Shown here in pieces: positions 51,224 to 64,000 of a stretch of 64,000 nt of DNA; position 1 is the stretch's first letter; each line of letters starts with the position of its first letter. The translations under genes were made by a program, and so were the position numbers. The notes beneath the pieces were generated by a model. The model worked only from the letters and a program-made list of their open reading frames with translations. It was not told the DNA's origin and did not search any database. Source of the DNA: Tetrahymena thermophila SB210 (Eukaryota; Ciliophora; Oligohymenophorea; Hymenostomatida; Tetrahymenidae); contig NW_002476520.1 in NCBI RefSeq assembly GCF_000189635.1, positions 1-64,000 of the forward strand, in the 5' to 3' direction.

Positions 51224-54200
51224 ATGCAAGCTCTTATTTTAAAGCTAATTATTATAGTTTCTATTCCAATCATTATAGGTGTTGGAATAGTATTAACTGT
51301 ATTCTATAAGCAGCTATGGATTGCACTCGATGAGTGGTAAGTTTAACAATTTTATAATAAATACAGAAAATTATTTTAAGACTATGATTTTGTAATCATC
51401 ATATTCATCATCATCATCATCACATTTATATAAGTTATTAAGCTCTAAAAAAATGTAAAAATTTAGAATAATTAACAAATAAATAGGGAAAGGGACAGTA
51501 GTGTATGGATAAATCAGACACAATATAAAATCCTATACAATTCTGTACTATCACAATAACTTCTAGAATAGTACAGCTTTAACTAAGTATATATTTACTT
51601 ATTATAAATGGACTATTTATGAAAAAACATAATATGAATGAGTTTTTTATTTATTTTAAACACTTATAAAGCTCTAATTACATATGGTGGTTATGAAAAG
51701 TTTACTCTCAAAATATTAATAATCTATCATCATATGTAAATATTTACTTATAATTTTAAATTTACAATAAAATTCTATCATTTTAATCAAAAGAAAATCC
51801 TGCAGCTAATTTTACAGTTTGTTCATATAAAGAATTGATATTCAATTAATGTGCTTAAAATGTTTATGACTAATTAAACTAAAATATGTTCTATGCAGAT
51901 ATGTATTTTATAAGATCTAATTTTTCATTTAACATCCTTACTCCTCAACAATAATATTTCATTGAAATGGTATGTTTTTATAGTATTTCACCATATTTTT
52001 ATCTCTATATGTTTTAGAATGATAGAGTTTCTTTTTATGCAAGGGCATCTTTTCTAGCAACTCAAAATGAAGGACTTATCTAAATGATATACTTTTATAA
52101 TTCAGATACATCATCTATTTTGTATGGCGTACCTTCAGGGTAATAAATATATTAACATATCTTTTTTTATCATAGCTTTTATATTAACAGGTTTTACAAC
52201 TATACAGATTCTGATTATGAATCCTGCATGGGAAGCGGTTTCATAGAACCATACGACCCAAGATGTAGACCTTGGTACACCTACGCTTAGTAAAATCAAG
52301 GTATGATTTTATATTTAAAATAATTTATCAAATTTAATATAGTTAGGATTTTATTTAGACAAAAAGCTAAGCAAATGATAAGTATAATTTTCTTAAAAGC
52401 ATTTTGCAAACATGTGCTCAACTTCAATAACTTTTTACATTACAAATATTAGTATTAATTATTATAGATAATAAAAAAACTACTAAAATAATAAAGAGTA
52501 AAATTAAATATTAAGGTATTAAAAATTTTTTAGAATAAATAAAATCTAAACTGAGTATAAATTTCTGATTTAAGTATATTTTAAATTAAAAGTAAATGAT
52601 TTAACTTTCAAAAGATATTATAATTATATTTTAAAGCAATTATCACCTATTTCTACTATACCCTTTTAAATTTTTAGATAAGAAAAATTAATATTTTTAT
52701 GAGTAATTTTTCAAAATACGAATTTATTTTAAAGCTTTAAAAGAGTTAAATTCTTTAATTTTTTTGAACTTAATTAATTATATTTAAATTTGAATATAAA
52801 TATATAAAAGCATAAGTGTTTATTTATTTGTATTTATATTTTTAATTTTTTCAACAATTATTATAGGATTCTTCATTTATGAGCCTTATCTCGATGCTGT
52901 AGTAGGTAATTTACTGATGACTCTTTCTAGTTAAGTTGATTATAAAAACGAGTTTTATTCAGTAGATAGTATTGATTTCCAATTTTAAAACATAGTTTAA
53001 TTATTTAATTCAGCTTTAAGTGAGAACGCATATTCAGTACTAATTCATGAGTTCAATCAAACAGTAGACTTTTTTTAAAAATATTATTTATTTTATTGTT
53101 TTTTATTCTATTTTAATTTATAATTAGGTATTTTATCATCCTATGCTATTATTCTATCAGGTTCTGTCTTGGGCAGATGTAGAATTTATTAATATAAATT
53201 AATACTGCAGCGATTCTGTAGAATTAATGTAATAATGCTATAACTAAAAAGAAGACTTTTCTAGTTAAATAGATGAGACAATACAATTTATCAAAAATGG
53301 AAATTATTCTATTGAAGATCAATTTAACTTAGATTAACTGTATTAAAGATGGGAAAGATTTGGATAAAAACTGTAATTTTATATTTATTTATTTAATGTG
53401 CATTTATAATTTTTTTAAAAAAAAGGATAAGCATAATTTTCCCTATCAAGAGCTAGATAAAAGGATTTAATAACCAATAGCCATATTCTTACGCTATATT
53501 AATGACCGCAAGAGTAATAACAGATAAAAGCGATGACCTGAAGTTGTTTAATCTTTTGAATGTGAATTCTATAAGAATACCATTGATTATAGAATTTATT
53601 ATGGTGAGCTCTATCATAATCCTCTTTTTAATTTATTATGGCTATTTTTTAATTTTTTAAATTTATTATCCAATCTAGCTTTTAATTCTATTCTTAAGAA
53701 GAAGCTACATGGAGTAATAATCATGCTAATTAAGCTAAAAAATAAAAAATCAAATCAAATAGAATTAATAAACACAATAGATAAACCGTTAATAATCCAA
53801 AAGTTTTCAAAAAAAATCACTTTACAATAAAGCAAATAAAATAAAAAATGACGATTCTTTAAATGTTTAATAGTAAAATGACTAATCTGATAATGGATAG
53901 TAAATTAAAATAAATTAAACAAATATAAGCCAAAATTAATTTATGACAGAGGAATAGCAATTAATGATGCAAAGTCATTCGAAATATAATTTTAAATAAA
54001 TTGATGATGAGTAGAAGTATTTAAAAAAATACTAAGAATAACTATCGCCAAAAATTCGTCAAGCAAGATCTATATTGAATAATTCAAATAATTATAATCA
54101 ATCATAAATTATGTTTAAAAAGTAAATGAAATTGAATGAATTTATACCAAATAAGTCACCATTAGCTACTTCTTAATATACAATTTACTAAAAAAATACA

Positions 54201-56132
54201 TTAGAAAAAAACTACTAGGCTTTAAAAATAAGTAAAAGCATTGATGAGTCTATGTTTAGTTCTAGATATTCTTAGAAAAATGATGACTTTGATTATGTTT
54301 AATAATTAGAATTCCTCTAAGAAAAGAACAAAGATGAAAGTAAATTAAAAATTTTAAAAGGATTAAAGCCTTTATTTTTGGAAATGAAAATTATCAAAAA
54401 AGCTTTTTAAGATTTAGAAGGATTAATTAATTATTAAATAGATTCTTAGAATCAAAACTCAAAAGATGTTATGAATACTCTTTTTCATTTCACTAAGGCT
54501 AAAGCTACTTTTTAATAACTCAAAAATCAAATTGGTCTGTCTAGATGTTATTTTAATCTTGGTATAATTTATATTTTAAAACATAATTACAATCTAGCTT
54601 AAGAATATTTTGAATCATCAATTATTTTAAGTTTAGAAGTTCTTGGTTTAGACTATTTAAGCTTAATCAATCAAAAATTAATTTTCAAATAAGAGGAGGG
54701 AACACAGAGTTAACTTACAATTCTATGCAAAAGAATTTGTTCAAAAGCATATTCTTGCAAATAATATGCTCTTTAATAGATTTATTTAGAAGATAACTCC
54801 TTTGAAAATAATTATTTCTTTGAATAGTAATAACAAAACTAATAAATGGAACTAAATGTTTAAAAAATAAATTATTTACTAAAGATTTCACTAGAGTCAT
54901 TTAATGCGGTCGAAAAAATAATTAAAAATAATAATTTATTATTCTCGCAAGTATTTTAAGTGTTTTTATAGTAAGAAATACTTGAAATTCTCATATTTTT
55001 AGGAAATATTTAAGAAGTATTTTAATAATTTGAGAATATTAATTTTATTTTAGAGTAATAAGAAAATTTTAAATAAAATCATTTTTAGTTTTTCCTTTGT
55101 TAATCTTATTAAAATCAATCCAAAAACCTTACAGAAGAAAACTCTTTTAACAAAATTAAATGCACAGCTAATGGAGAAGTAAATATAATCAATTAAATTT
55201 ACGAAATTTAAAAGAGTAGATAGAAGTTCTTGAGAGGATTGATAGAGATTAAACAATATAACTACAGAGAGGCTATTGAATAGTTTACTTTGTTTATTGA
55301 GGAGGGATCTTATTACAGTTGTCAATTAAGAAGGAAAGCAATTCATCACCTTAATTAGCTATTTATGATAGAATTTAATAAATAAATAGATTTGAAGAAA
55401 ATTTATTTGGATTAAAAAGCTTGTATTCCATATGATATAACAATAATAATATAGCTGGAATATTAGAGTTAATATTCTTCTTTCGAGTCTTGTATTTTAA
55501 ATCTAAAAAATTAGAATTTTTTTAGGAAATACGATCGAATTTAAATATTGATATACGATACATAGTTGGAAATATTTATGCCATTCACTTTGATAAGCAG
55601 TGATCATCAATTAAATTAGATTATAAACTCTTTAAGGGATTTAGGAAAATTATTTATTTAAGTTAATTAAAAGAAGCTTTAAGAGTTAAATTGGGTACAA
55701 GCAATTGAATTATCTCTAAGTTGCATTTATGAACATAAATACAATGATTTTATCAATTTTAAATAAATGTTAAAATCAGTAAAAGAAGGCTATAAAAATT
55801 TTATGAGATACAAACATCTGAAGATTTAATAGAATATGAATGAATAAGAAAGAAAAAAAATAATTATTCTATTTTCAAAATAACAAAACAGCTAAATATA
55901 AAGCTTGAATATTAGTGATGTGTATAAACTAATAAATCATCAAAAATTAATAATTTATCATTTAAAGGAATACTCTTTTTTAGAGAACTAAAGCGAGCAA
56001 TACTAAACCCCTTTTTTAAATTATGAGTCTTTTGTTGATGATATCCCATTCATTAATTAGTTTAAATAATTAAGAGAGGAAGATAGTTTAAATGAAGAAA
56101 ATGAATTCATAGCAATTCTAAATAACTCTTGA
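51224..56132 (+). CDS. Cluster copy 4: Cache-like receptor paralogue, 1277 aa
   Basis: Exons 51224-51336, 51487-51586, 51672-51735, 51794-51969, 52018-52139, 52191-52300, 52867-53063, 53128-53372 and 53426-56132. Intron 6 is unusually long (566 nt) compared with about 50 nt in copies 1-3. The N-terminal anchor is IIIVSIPIIIGVGIVLTVF. The predicted extracellular region carries EPYDPRCRPWY near residue 214 and the exon-4 cysteine motif NFTVCSYKEL. The second membrane helix lies near 428-452. The linker is rich in Q, N, K and S. TPR-like helices at about 727-780 contain SRCYFNLGIIYIL and AQEYFESSIIL. The C-terminal block from about 1042 has YDITIIIQLEY, YDRIQILIYD and SDHHQLNQIINSL. It ends LNNS before TGA. 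The antisense frames at 54715-54900 and 55050-55325 are shadows of exon 9. Confidence 0.87.
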
Positions 56133-56837
56133 CAATATTTTGAAAAATTATAGTAATAATTTTATTTTTTTTAAATTGAACAAAAAATATTTTCATATGT
56201 TGTAAACAATGTAAATATTAAATTAAGAAAATGATTTTATTACATTTATTTTTATTAAAATATTACACTTATTTTTAAATATTTTTAAGATATGTATATA
56301 TATAGCTAAACTCCTAATTAATATAGAGTGGTATGGCAACCTACCTCAGATATTAATTAGGCTAGGTTTTTAAATAAAAAATATTCTTTTTAAGCAGAAA
56401 AAAATGGCATGATAGGTTGTTTTTTTACCTATTGACCCTAAAATGCTCCGATTGTATATTCTCTAAAAAGTTTTAGTATGTCTATGAATAACATTTTATA
56501 CTAAATTGAGAATAAATATTGTTAAAGAAAAAGTATATAAGTATATATATATTTTGTAAAAAATAAACAATTGATCATAATTATTAATTAAAATAAAATT
56601 AATATCCCTTTAAAAGCAACCATTATACTATTCGTAATTTAGTCAGTTAAAATTTTGTATATTATTAGGTAAAAAAAATAAGTAGAAATCAGTAACCCTA
56701 ATAAATAATGAATCTTTGATGAGTTTTTAGGCAAAAATTATTTAATTTGCTAATTCTTTACATTATTTAACAATTATTTAATCAACTTCCAATTTTCAAT
56801 TATTTAATTAATAAAAGAGGTGATCAAATTACTAATT
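56133..56837. other. Duplication junction between cluster copies 4 and 5
   Basis: Three parts: 56133 to about 56265 matches the 3' flank of copy 5 (61721-61850); about 56266-56462 is unique in the window; 56463-56837 repeats the 5' flank of copy 4 (from about 50868). The unique segment holds the hairpin listed separately. No coding frame. Confidence 0.75.
56313..56361. repeat. Perfect 12-bp inverted repeat at the duplication junction
   Basis: CCTAATTAATAT at 56313-56324 is the exact reverse complement of ATATTAATTAGG at 56350-56361, leaving a 25-nt loop that is notably GC-richer than its surroundings. A second, weaker stem (ATAGGT 56412-56417, ACCTAT 56427-56432) lies just downstream. The element is absent from the junction between copies 5 and 6. 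Confidence 0.7.
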
Positions 56838-59800
56838 ATGCAAGCTCTTATTTTAAAGCTAATTATTATAGTTTCTATTCCAATCATTATAGGTGTTGGA
56901 ATAGTATTAACTGTATTCTATAAGCAGCTATGGATTGCACTCGATGAGTGGTAAGTTTAACAATTTTATAATAAATACAGAAAATCTTTTTAAGAACAGG
57001 ACTTTGTAATCATCATATTCATCATCATCATCACCAACTTCACATTTATATAAGTTATTAAATTTAGAATATAAACAAATAAATAGGGAAAGGGACAGTA
57101 GTGTATGGATAAATCAGACGCAGTAATAAATCCTATACAATTCTGTACTATCACAGTAACTTCTAGAATAGTACAGCTTTAACTAAGTAAATATTTACTA
57201 ACTATAAATGGACTATTTATTTATGAAAAAAAATAATTTAAATGAGTTTTTTACTTATTTTCAACACTTATAAAGCTCTAATTGCATCTGGTGGTTATGA
57301 AAAGTTTACTCTCAAAATATTAATAATCTATCATCATTTGTAAATATTTATTTATAATTTTAAATTTATAATAAAATCCTATCATTTTAATCAAAAGAAA
57401 ATCCTGCAGCTAATTTTACAGTTTGTTCATATAGAGAATTGATGTTCAATTAATGTGCTTAAAATGTTTATGACTAATTAACCGAAAATATGTTATATGC
57501 AGATATATATTTTGTAAGATCTATTTTTGAATTTAAACTCCTTACTCCTCAACAATAATATTTCATTGAAATGGTATTTTTTTAATATATTTCACCATAT
57601 TTTTATCTCTATGTTTTAGAATAATAGAGTTTCTTTTTATGGAAGGGCATCTTTTCTAGCAACTCAAAAAGAAGGACTTATTTATTTGAGATACTTATAT
57701 AATTCAGATACAACTTCTATTTTATATGGCATACCTTCAGCGTAATAAATATATTAACATATCTTTTTTTTATCATAGCTTTTATATTAACAGATTTTTT
57801 AACTATACTGATGCTGATTATGAATCCTGTATGGGAAGCGGTTTCATAGAACCATATGACCCAAGATGTAGACCTTGGTACACCTACGCTTAGTAAAATC
57901 AAGGTATGATTTTTATATTTACAATAATTTATCAAATTTAATTTTAGCTAAGATTTTATTTAGACAAAAAGCTAAGCAAATCATAAGTATAATTTTCTTA
58001 AAAGCATGTTGCAAACATGTGCTCAACTTCAATAACTTTTTACATTACAAATATTAGTATTAAGTATTATAGATAATAAAAAAACTACAAAAAAAATAAA
58101 AAGTAATTAACAGTTTTATTAAATATTAAGGTATTAAAAATTTTTTAGAATAAATAAAACCTAAACTGAGTATAAATTTCTGATTTAAGTATATTTTAAA
58201 TTAAAAGTAAATGATTTAACTTTCAAAATGATATTGTAATTATATTATAGCCATTACCACCTATTTCTACTTTACCCTTTTAAAATTTTTAGATAAGAAA
58301 AATTTTATGAGTAATTTTTCAAAATGAGAATGTATTTAAAGCTTTAAATCCTGAATTTTTTTGAAATTAATTAATTATATTTTAAAATAGTAAAAATTAA
58401 GTTTTTATTTATTTGTATTTATATTTTTAATTTTTTCAACAATTATTATAGGATTCTTCATTTATGAGCCTTATCTCAATGCTGTAGAAGGTAATTTACT
58501 GATGACTCTTTCTAGTTAAGTTGATTATAAAAACGAGTTTTATTCAGTAGATAGTATTGATTTCGAATTGTAAAACATAGTTTAATTATTTAATTCAGCT
58601 TTAAGTGAGAACGCATATTCAGTACTAATTCATGAGTTCAATCAAACAGTAGACTTTTTTTAAAAATATTATTTATTTTATTGTTTTTTTATTCTATTTT
58701 AATTTATAATTAGGTATTTTATCATCCTATGCTATTATTCTATCAGGTTCTGTCTTGGGCAGATGTAGAATTTATTAATATAAATTAATACTGCAGCGAT
58801 TCTGTAGAATTAATGTAATAATGCTATAACTAAAAAGAAGACTTTTCTAGTTAAATAGATGAGACAATACAATTTATCAAAAATGGAAATTATTCTATTG
58901 AAGATCAATTTAACTTAGATTAACTGTATTAAAGATGGGAAAGATTTGGATAAAAACTGTAATTTTATATTTATTTATTTATTATTTGTACATTTATAAT
59001 TTTTTAAAAAAAGGATAAGCATAATTTTCCCTATCAAGAGCTAGATAAAAGGATTTAATAACCAATAGCCATATTCTTACGCTATATTAATGACCGCAAG
59101 AGTAATAACAGATAAAAGCGATGACCTGAAGTTGTTTCACCTTTTGAATGTGAATTATATAAGAATACCATTGATAATAGAATTTATTATAGTGAGCTTT
59201 ATCATAATCCTCTTTTTAATTTATTATGGCTATTTTTTAATTTTTTAAATTTATTATCCAATCTAGCTGTTAATTCTATTCTTAAGAAGAAGCTACATGG
59301 AGTAATAATCTTGCTAATTAAGCTAAAAAATAAAAAATCAAATCAAATAGAAATAATAAACACAATAGATAAATCGTTAATAATCCAAAAGTTTTCAAAA
59401 AAAATCACTTTACAATAAAGCAAATAAAATAAAAAATGACGATTCTTTAAATGTTTAATAGTAAAATGACTAATCTGATAATGGATAGTAAATTAAAATA
59501 AATTAAATAAAAAGTAGCCAAAATAAATTTATAACAGAGGAATAGCAGTTAATGAAGCAAAGTCATTCTAAATATAATTTTAAATAAATTGATGATGAGT
59601 AGAAGTATTTAAAAAAATACTAAGAATAATTATCGCCAAAAATTAATGAAGCAAGATCTATATTGAATAATTCAAATACCTATAATTAATCATAAATTAT
59701 GTTTAAAAAGTAAATGAAATTGAATGAATTTATACCAAATAAGTCACTATAAAGTAGTTCTTATAATACAATTTACTAAAAAAATACATAAGAAAAAAAC

Positions 59801-61720
59801 TACTCAGCTTTAAAAATAAGGAAAAGCATTGGTAAGTCTAAGCTTAGTTCTAAATATTCTTAGAAAAATGATAACTTTGATTATGTTTAATAATTAGAAT
59901 TCCTCTAAGAAAAGAACAAAGACGAAAGTAAATTAAAAATTTTAAAAGGATTAAAGCCTTTATTTTTGGAAATGAAAATTATCAAAAAAGCTTTTTAAGA
60001 TTTAGAAGGATTAATTAATTATTAAATAGATTCTTAGAATCAAAACTCAAAAGATGTTATGAATACTCTTTTTCATTTCACTAAGGCCAAAGCTACTTTT
60101 TAATAACTCAAAAACCAAATTGGTCTGTCTAGATGTTATTCTAATCTTGGTATAATTTATATTTTAAAACATAATTACAATCTAGCTTAAGAATATTTTG
60201 AATCATCAATTATTTTAAGTTTAGAAGTTCTTGGTTTAGACTATTTAAGCTTAATCAATCAAAAATTAATTTTCAAATAAGAAGAGGGAACAGAGAGCTA
60301 ACTTACAATTCTATGCAAAAGAATTTGTTCAAAAGCATATTCTTGCAAATAATATGCTCTTTAATAGATTTACTTAGAAGATAACTCCTTTGAAAATAAT
60401 TATTTCTTTGAATAGTAATAACAAAACTAATAAATGGAACTAAATGTTTAAAAAATAAATTATTTACTAAAGAATTCACTAGAGTCATATAAAGCGGTTG
60501 AAAAAATAATTAAAAATAATAATTTATTATTCTCGCAAGTATTTTAAGTGTTTTTATAGCAAGAAATACTTGAAATTCTCATATTTTTAGGAAATATTTA
60601 AGAAGTATTTTAATAATTTGAGAATATTAATTTTATTTTAGAGTAATAAGAAAATTTTAAATAAAATCATTTTTAGTTTTTCCTTTGTTAATCTTATTAA
60701 AATCAATCCAAAAACCTTACAGAAGAAAACTCTTTTAACAAAATTAAATGCACAGCTAATGGAGAAGTAAATATAATCAATTAAATTTACGAAATTTAAA
60801 AGAGTAGATAGAAGTTCTTGAGAGGATTGATAGAGATTAAACAATATAACTACAGAGAGGCTATTGAATAGTTTACTTTGTTTATTGAGGAGGGATCTTA
60901 TTACAGTTGTCAATTAAGAAGGAAAGCAATTCATCACCTTAATTAGCTATTTATGATAGAATTTAATAAATAAATAGATTTGAAGAAAATTTATTTGGAT
61001 TAAAAAGCTTGTATTCCATATGATATAACAATAATAATATAGCTGGAATATTAGAGTTAATATTCTTCTTTCGAGTCTTGTATTTTAAATCTTTAAAATT
61101 AGAATTTTTTTAGGAAATATGATCGAATTTAAATATTGATATACGATACATAGTTGGAAATATTTATGCCATTCACTTTGATAAGCAGTGATCATCAATT
61201 AAATTAGATTATAAACTCTTTAAGGGATTTAGGAAAATTGTTTATTTAAGTTAATTAAAAGAAGCTTAAAGAGTTAAATTGGGTACAAGCAATTGAATTA
61301 TCTCTAAGTTGCATTTATGAACATAAATACAATGATTTTATCAATTTTAAATAAATGTTAAAATCAGTAAAAGAAGGCTATAAAAATTTTATGAGATACA
61401 AACATCTGAAGATTTAATAGAATATGAATGAATAAGAAAGAAAATAAATTATTATTCTATTTTCAAAATAACAAAATAGCTAAATATAAAGCTTGAATAT
61501 TAATGATGTGTACAAATTAGTAAATCATCAAAAATTAATAATTTATCATTTAAAGGAATACTCTCTTTTAGAGAACTAAAGCGAACAATACTAAACTCCT
61601 TTTTTAAATTATGAGTCTTTTGTTGATGATATCCCATTCATTAATTAGTTTAAATAATTAAGAGAGGAAGATAGTTTAAATGAAGAAAATGAATTCATAG
61701 CAATTCTAAATAACTCTTGA
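56838..61720 (+). CDS. Cluster copy 5: Cache-like receptor paralogue, 1277 aa
   Basis: Exons 56838-56950, 57087-57186, 57276-57339, 57398-57573, 57620-57741, 57794-57903, 58452-58648, 58714-58958 and 59014-61720. Each exon equals copy 4 in length, and exon 9 is 2707 nt in both. Most of exons 7-9 is near-identical to copy 4, with a stretch around 60480-61080 showing almost no differences. The linker at 59480-59830 has scattered substitutions that keep the frame. Intron 6 is again long (548 nt). EPYDPRCRPWY is retained. The residue at the exon 5/6 join is alanine rather than glycine because the exon ends GC instead of GG. No disabling change was seen, so this looks like a functional recent duplicate. 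Confidence 0.87.
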
Positions 61721-62367
61721 GAATATTTTAAAAACTTTTAGTAATAATTTTATTTTTTTTTAAATTGAATAAAAAATATTTTCGTTTGTTGTAAATACTG
61801 TAAATATTAAATTAAGAAAATGATCTTATTACATTTATTTTTATAAAATATTACTCTAAAACCAATTTTAAAAAAATATTTTGTGAAAATTTTCTAACTA
61901 TTTAAAAATCTTTTAGAATTAATAAAAAAAAAAATTAATTAAAACAAAAATGTTACTTTTAGATATTTCAAAAATCAATTCTAGTTAATTAATTATAAAA
62001 ATAAACAAATTTAAAAAAATTATTATTAAAGTAAAATGTTTAAGCAAGGCTATGAAAAAAATATTACACACAATTAAGAAGACTTATTATATTTGTAAAA
62101 AATAAACAATTGATTATAATTTATTAACTAAATTAAATTAATGCTTTAGCCTTACAAAAGAACGAACATTCTTTTTATAATTTGTAAGTTAAAATTTAGT
62201 ATATTATTAGGTAAAAAAGTAAGTAGAAATCAGCTATCCTAATAAATAATCAAAAGTTGAATAATTTTGAGGCAATCAAAAATTGAATTAGCTAATCTTT
62301 ACATTATTTAATATTTAATTAATTTACAATTAGTTAATTAATAAAAGAGGTAATTAAATTACTAATT
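61721..62367. other. Spacer between cluster copies 5 and 6
   Basis: AT-rich and non-coding. The first about 130 bp match the 3' flank of copy 4, and the part from about 61900 matches the 5' flank of copy 4 with moderate divergence. The unique hairpin segment of the copy 4/5 junction is missing. Confidence 0.7.
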
Positions 62368-64000
62368 ATGCAAGCTCTTATTTTAAAATTAATTATTTTA
62401 GTTTCTATTCCAATCATTATAGGTGTTGGAATAGTTTTAACTATATTCTATAAGCAGCTTTGGCTTGCGCTCGATGAGTGGTAAATTTAATGTTTAATAT
62501 AAATATGGAAAATATTTTAAAGATAATGATTTATTTAGTTATAATCAACATCATCATCAATAAAAGCCATTAAGCTTTTAAAAAGATTTAGAATAATAAA
62601 CAAATATATAAATAAATAGGGAAAGAGACAGTAGCAAATGGATATATCAGACGCAATAATAAATCCTATACAATTCTGTACTATCACAATAACTTCTAGA
62701 ATAGTACAGCTTTAACTAAGTACATATTTACTTACTATAAATGGACTATTTATTATGAAAAAAAAATAATATGAATGATTTTTTACTTATTTTAAACACT
62801 TATAAAGCTCTAATTACATATGGTCGTTATGAAAAGTTTACTCTCAAAATATTAATAATCTATAATCATACGTAAATATTTATTTATATTTTCAAATTTA
62901 TAATAAAATCCAATCATTTTAATCAAAAGAAAATCCTGCAGCTAATTTTACAGTTTGTTCATATAGAGAATTGATATTCAATTAATGTGCTTAAAATGTT
63001 TATGACTAATTAAATTAAAATATGTTCTATGCAGATATGTACTTTGTAAGATCTAATTTTTCATTTAACATCCTTACTCCTCAACAATAATATTTCATTG
63101 AAATGGTATGTTTTTATAGTATTTCATCATATTTATATCTCTATGTTTTAGAATAATAGAGTTTCTTTTTATGCAAGGGCATCTTTTCTAGCAACTCAAA
63201 CTGAAGGACTTATCTAATTGATATACTTATATAACTCTGATACAACTTCTATTTCATATGGCGTACCTTCAGGGTAATAAATATATTAATATCTTTTATT
63301 TATCATAGCTTTTATACCAAAAGGTTTTATAACTATACAGATTCTGATTATGAAACCTGTATGGGTAATGGTTACATAGAACCATATGACCCAAGATGTA
63401 GACCTTGGTACACCTACGCTTAGTAGAATCAGGGTATATCTAATATATTTGCAATAATTAAGCAATCTTAATTTCAGTATAAACTTTATTTAGACAAAAA
63501 GCTAACCAAATCATAAGTATAATTTTCTTAAAAGCATAATAAAAACATGTGCTCAATCAACATCAATAACTTTTTATTTTTATAAATATTAATATTAATT
63601 ATTATAAATAATAAAAAAACTTATTTCAAATTAAGATATTAAAAATATCAATTTTTTTTAGAATAAAGAAAACATAAATTAAGTATAAATTTCTGATTTA
63701 AATTTATTTTAAATGAAAAGTAAATAATTTAAATTTCAAAAAGATATTAAAATAAAATTTTATAATAATTAATTATCACCTATTTTTATTAAACCCTTTG
63801 TAAATAAGAAAAATTTTAATTCTTTATGAGTAATTTTTCAAAATAAAAATATTTATTTAAAGCTTTAAAAGAGTTAAATTCCTTAATTCTTTTGAACTTA
63901 ATTATATTTTAAATTTCAAAATAAATATAATAAAAATGAAGAATTTTTTTATTTGTATTTATATTTTTAATTTTTTGAATAATTATTATAGGATTCTTCA
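62368..64000 (+). CDS. Cluster copy 6: Cache-like receptor paralogue, 5' part only
   Basis: Exons 62368-62480, 62620-62719, 62808-62871, 62930-63105, 63152-63273, 63324-63433 and the first nine bases of exon 7 from 63992; the gene runs off the window. Exon lengths 1-6 equal those of copies 4 and 5. The 231 visible codons give the N-terminal anchor and most of the predicted extracellular region, including EPYDPRCRPWY. It differs from copies 4 and 5 at more sites than they differ from each other. Intron 6 is 558 nt, the long type. Nothing in the visible part is broken. Confidence 0.85.

Noticed and set aside
52301..52866. Hidden exon in the long intron 6 of copies 4-6
   Set aside because: The intron is AT-rich with TGA in all frames and the flanking exons join in phase exactly as in copies 1-3, where the intron is short.
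54715..55325. Antisense frames in copy 4, repeated at 60303-60913 in copy 5
   Set aside because: They lie entirely inside exon 9 on the opposite strand. They are conserved only because the sense strand is duplicated.

Overview
The window is one end of a macronuclear chromosome from a Tetrahymena-type ciliate, most like T. thermophila. It opens with 766 bp of uninterrupted C4A2 telomere and is extremely AT-rich. Every long gene reads through only if TAA and TAG are taken as glutamine and TGA is the sole stop. Introns are AT-rich, start with GT and end with AG. Under the standard code almost nothing is visible, so all gene models here were built by hand translation with the ciliate code, and exon joins were checked for phase.

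Layout. 1-766 telomere. 767-1472 subtelomere with an 80-bp AT-rich tandem repeat. 1473-3589 (+) a non-canonical poly(A)/poly(U) polymerase-type nucleotidyltransferase. 4573-5721 (+) an unrecognised 382-aa protein. About 6700-9340 a decayed array of leucine-rich-repeat exons, each 90 nt (87 in one) and separated by similar introns; two are interrupted by copies of a dispersed element. 11609-15952 (+) a voltage-gated-type K+ channel with a cyclic-nucleotide-binding domain, a zinc knuckle and a long acidic/serine tail. 18146-19486 (-) an unrecognised 446-aa protein, possibly a distant paralogue of the 4573-5721 product. 20706-24045 (-) a 729-aa coiled-coil protein. 24916-30311 (-) a 1544-aa disordered protein with a dense cluster of SP-K/R-N motifs. 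31718-32955 (+) an HPt-like phosphotransfer protein ending in a CAAX-like tetrapeptide. 33937-34779 (+) GINS subunit Psf2.

From 35581 to the right edge lies the most striking part: six consecutive same-strand paralogues (five complete, one cut by the window end) with the same nine-exon structure. Each encodes an N-terminal membrane anchor, a large predicted extracellular Cache-like sensor region with a D-P-R-C-R-(P/F)-W motif, a second membrane helix, a variable Q/N-rich linker, TPR-like helices, and a C-terminal block resembling a von Willebrand A fold without its metal site. The cluster expanded in steps. Copies 2 and 3 (1258 aa each) form one recent pair, and copies 4, 5 and 6 another group (4 and 5 both 1277 aa). 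Long stretches, introns included, are nearly identical. The copy-4/copy-5 junction carries a short unique segment with a perfect 12-bp inverted repeat.

The genes outside the cluster look functionally unrelated (RNA tailing, ion transport, phosphorelay, DNA replication). The paralogous cluster is the best candidate here for an undescribed sensory system.
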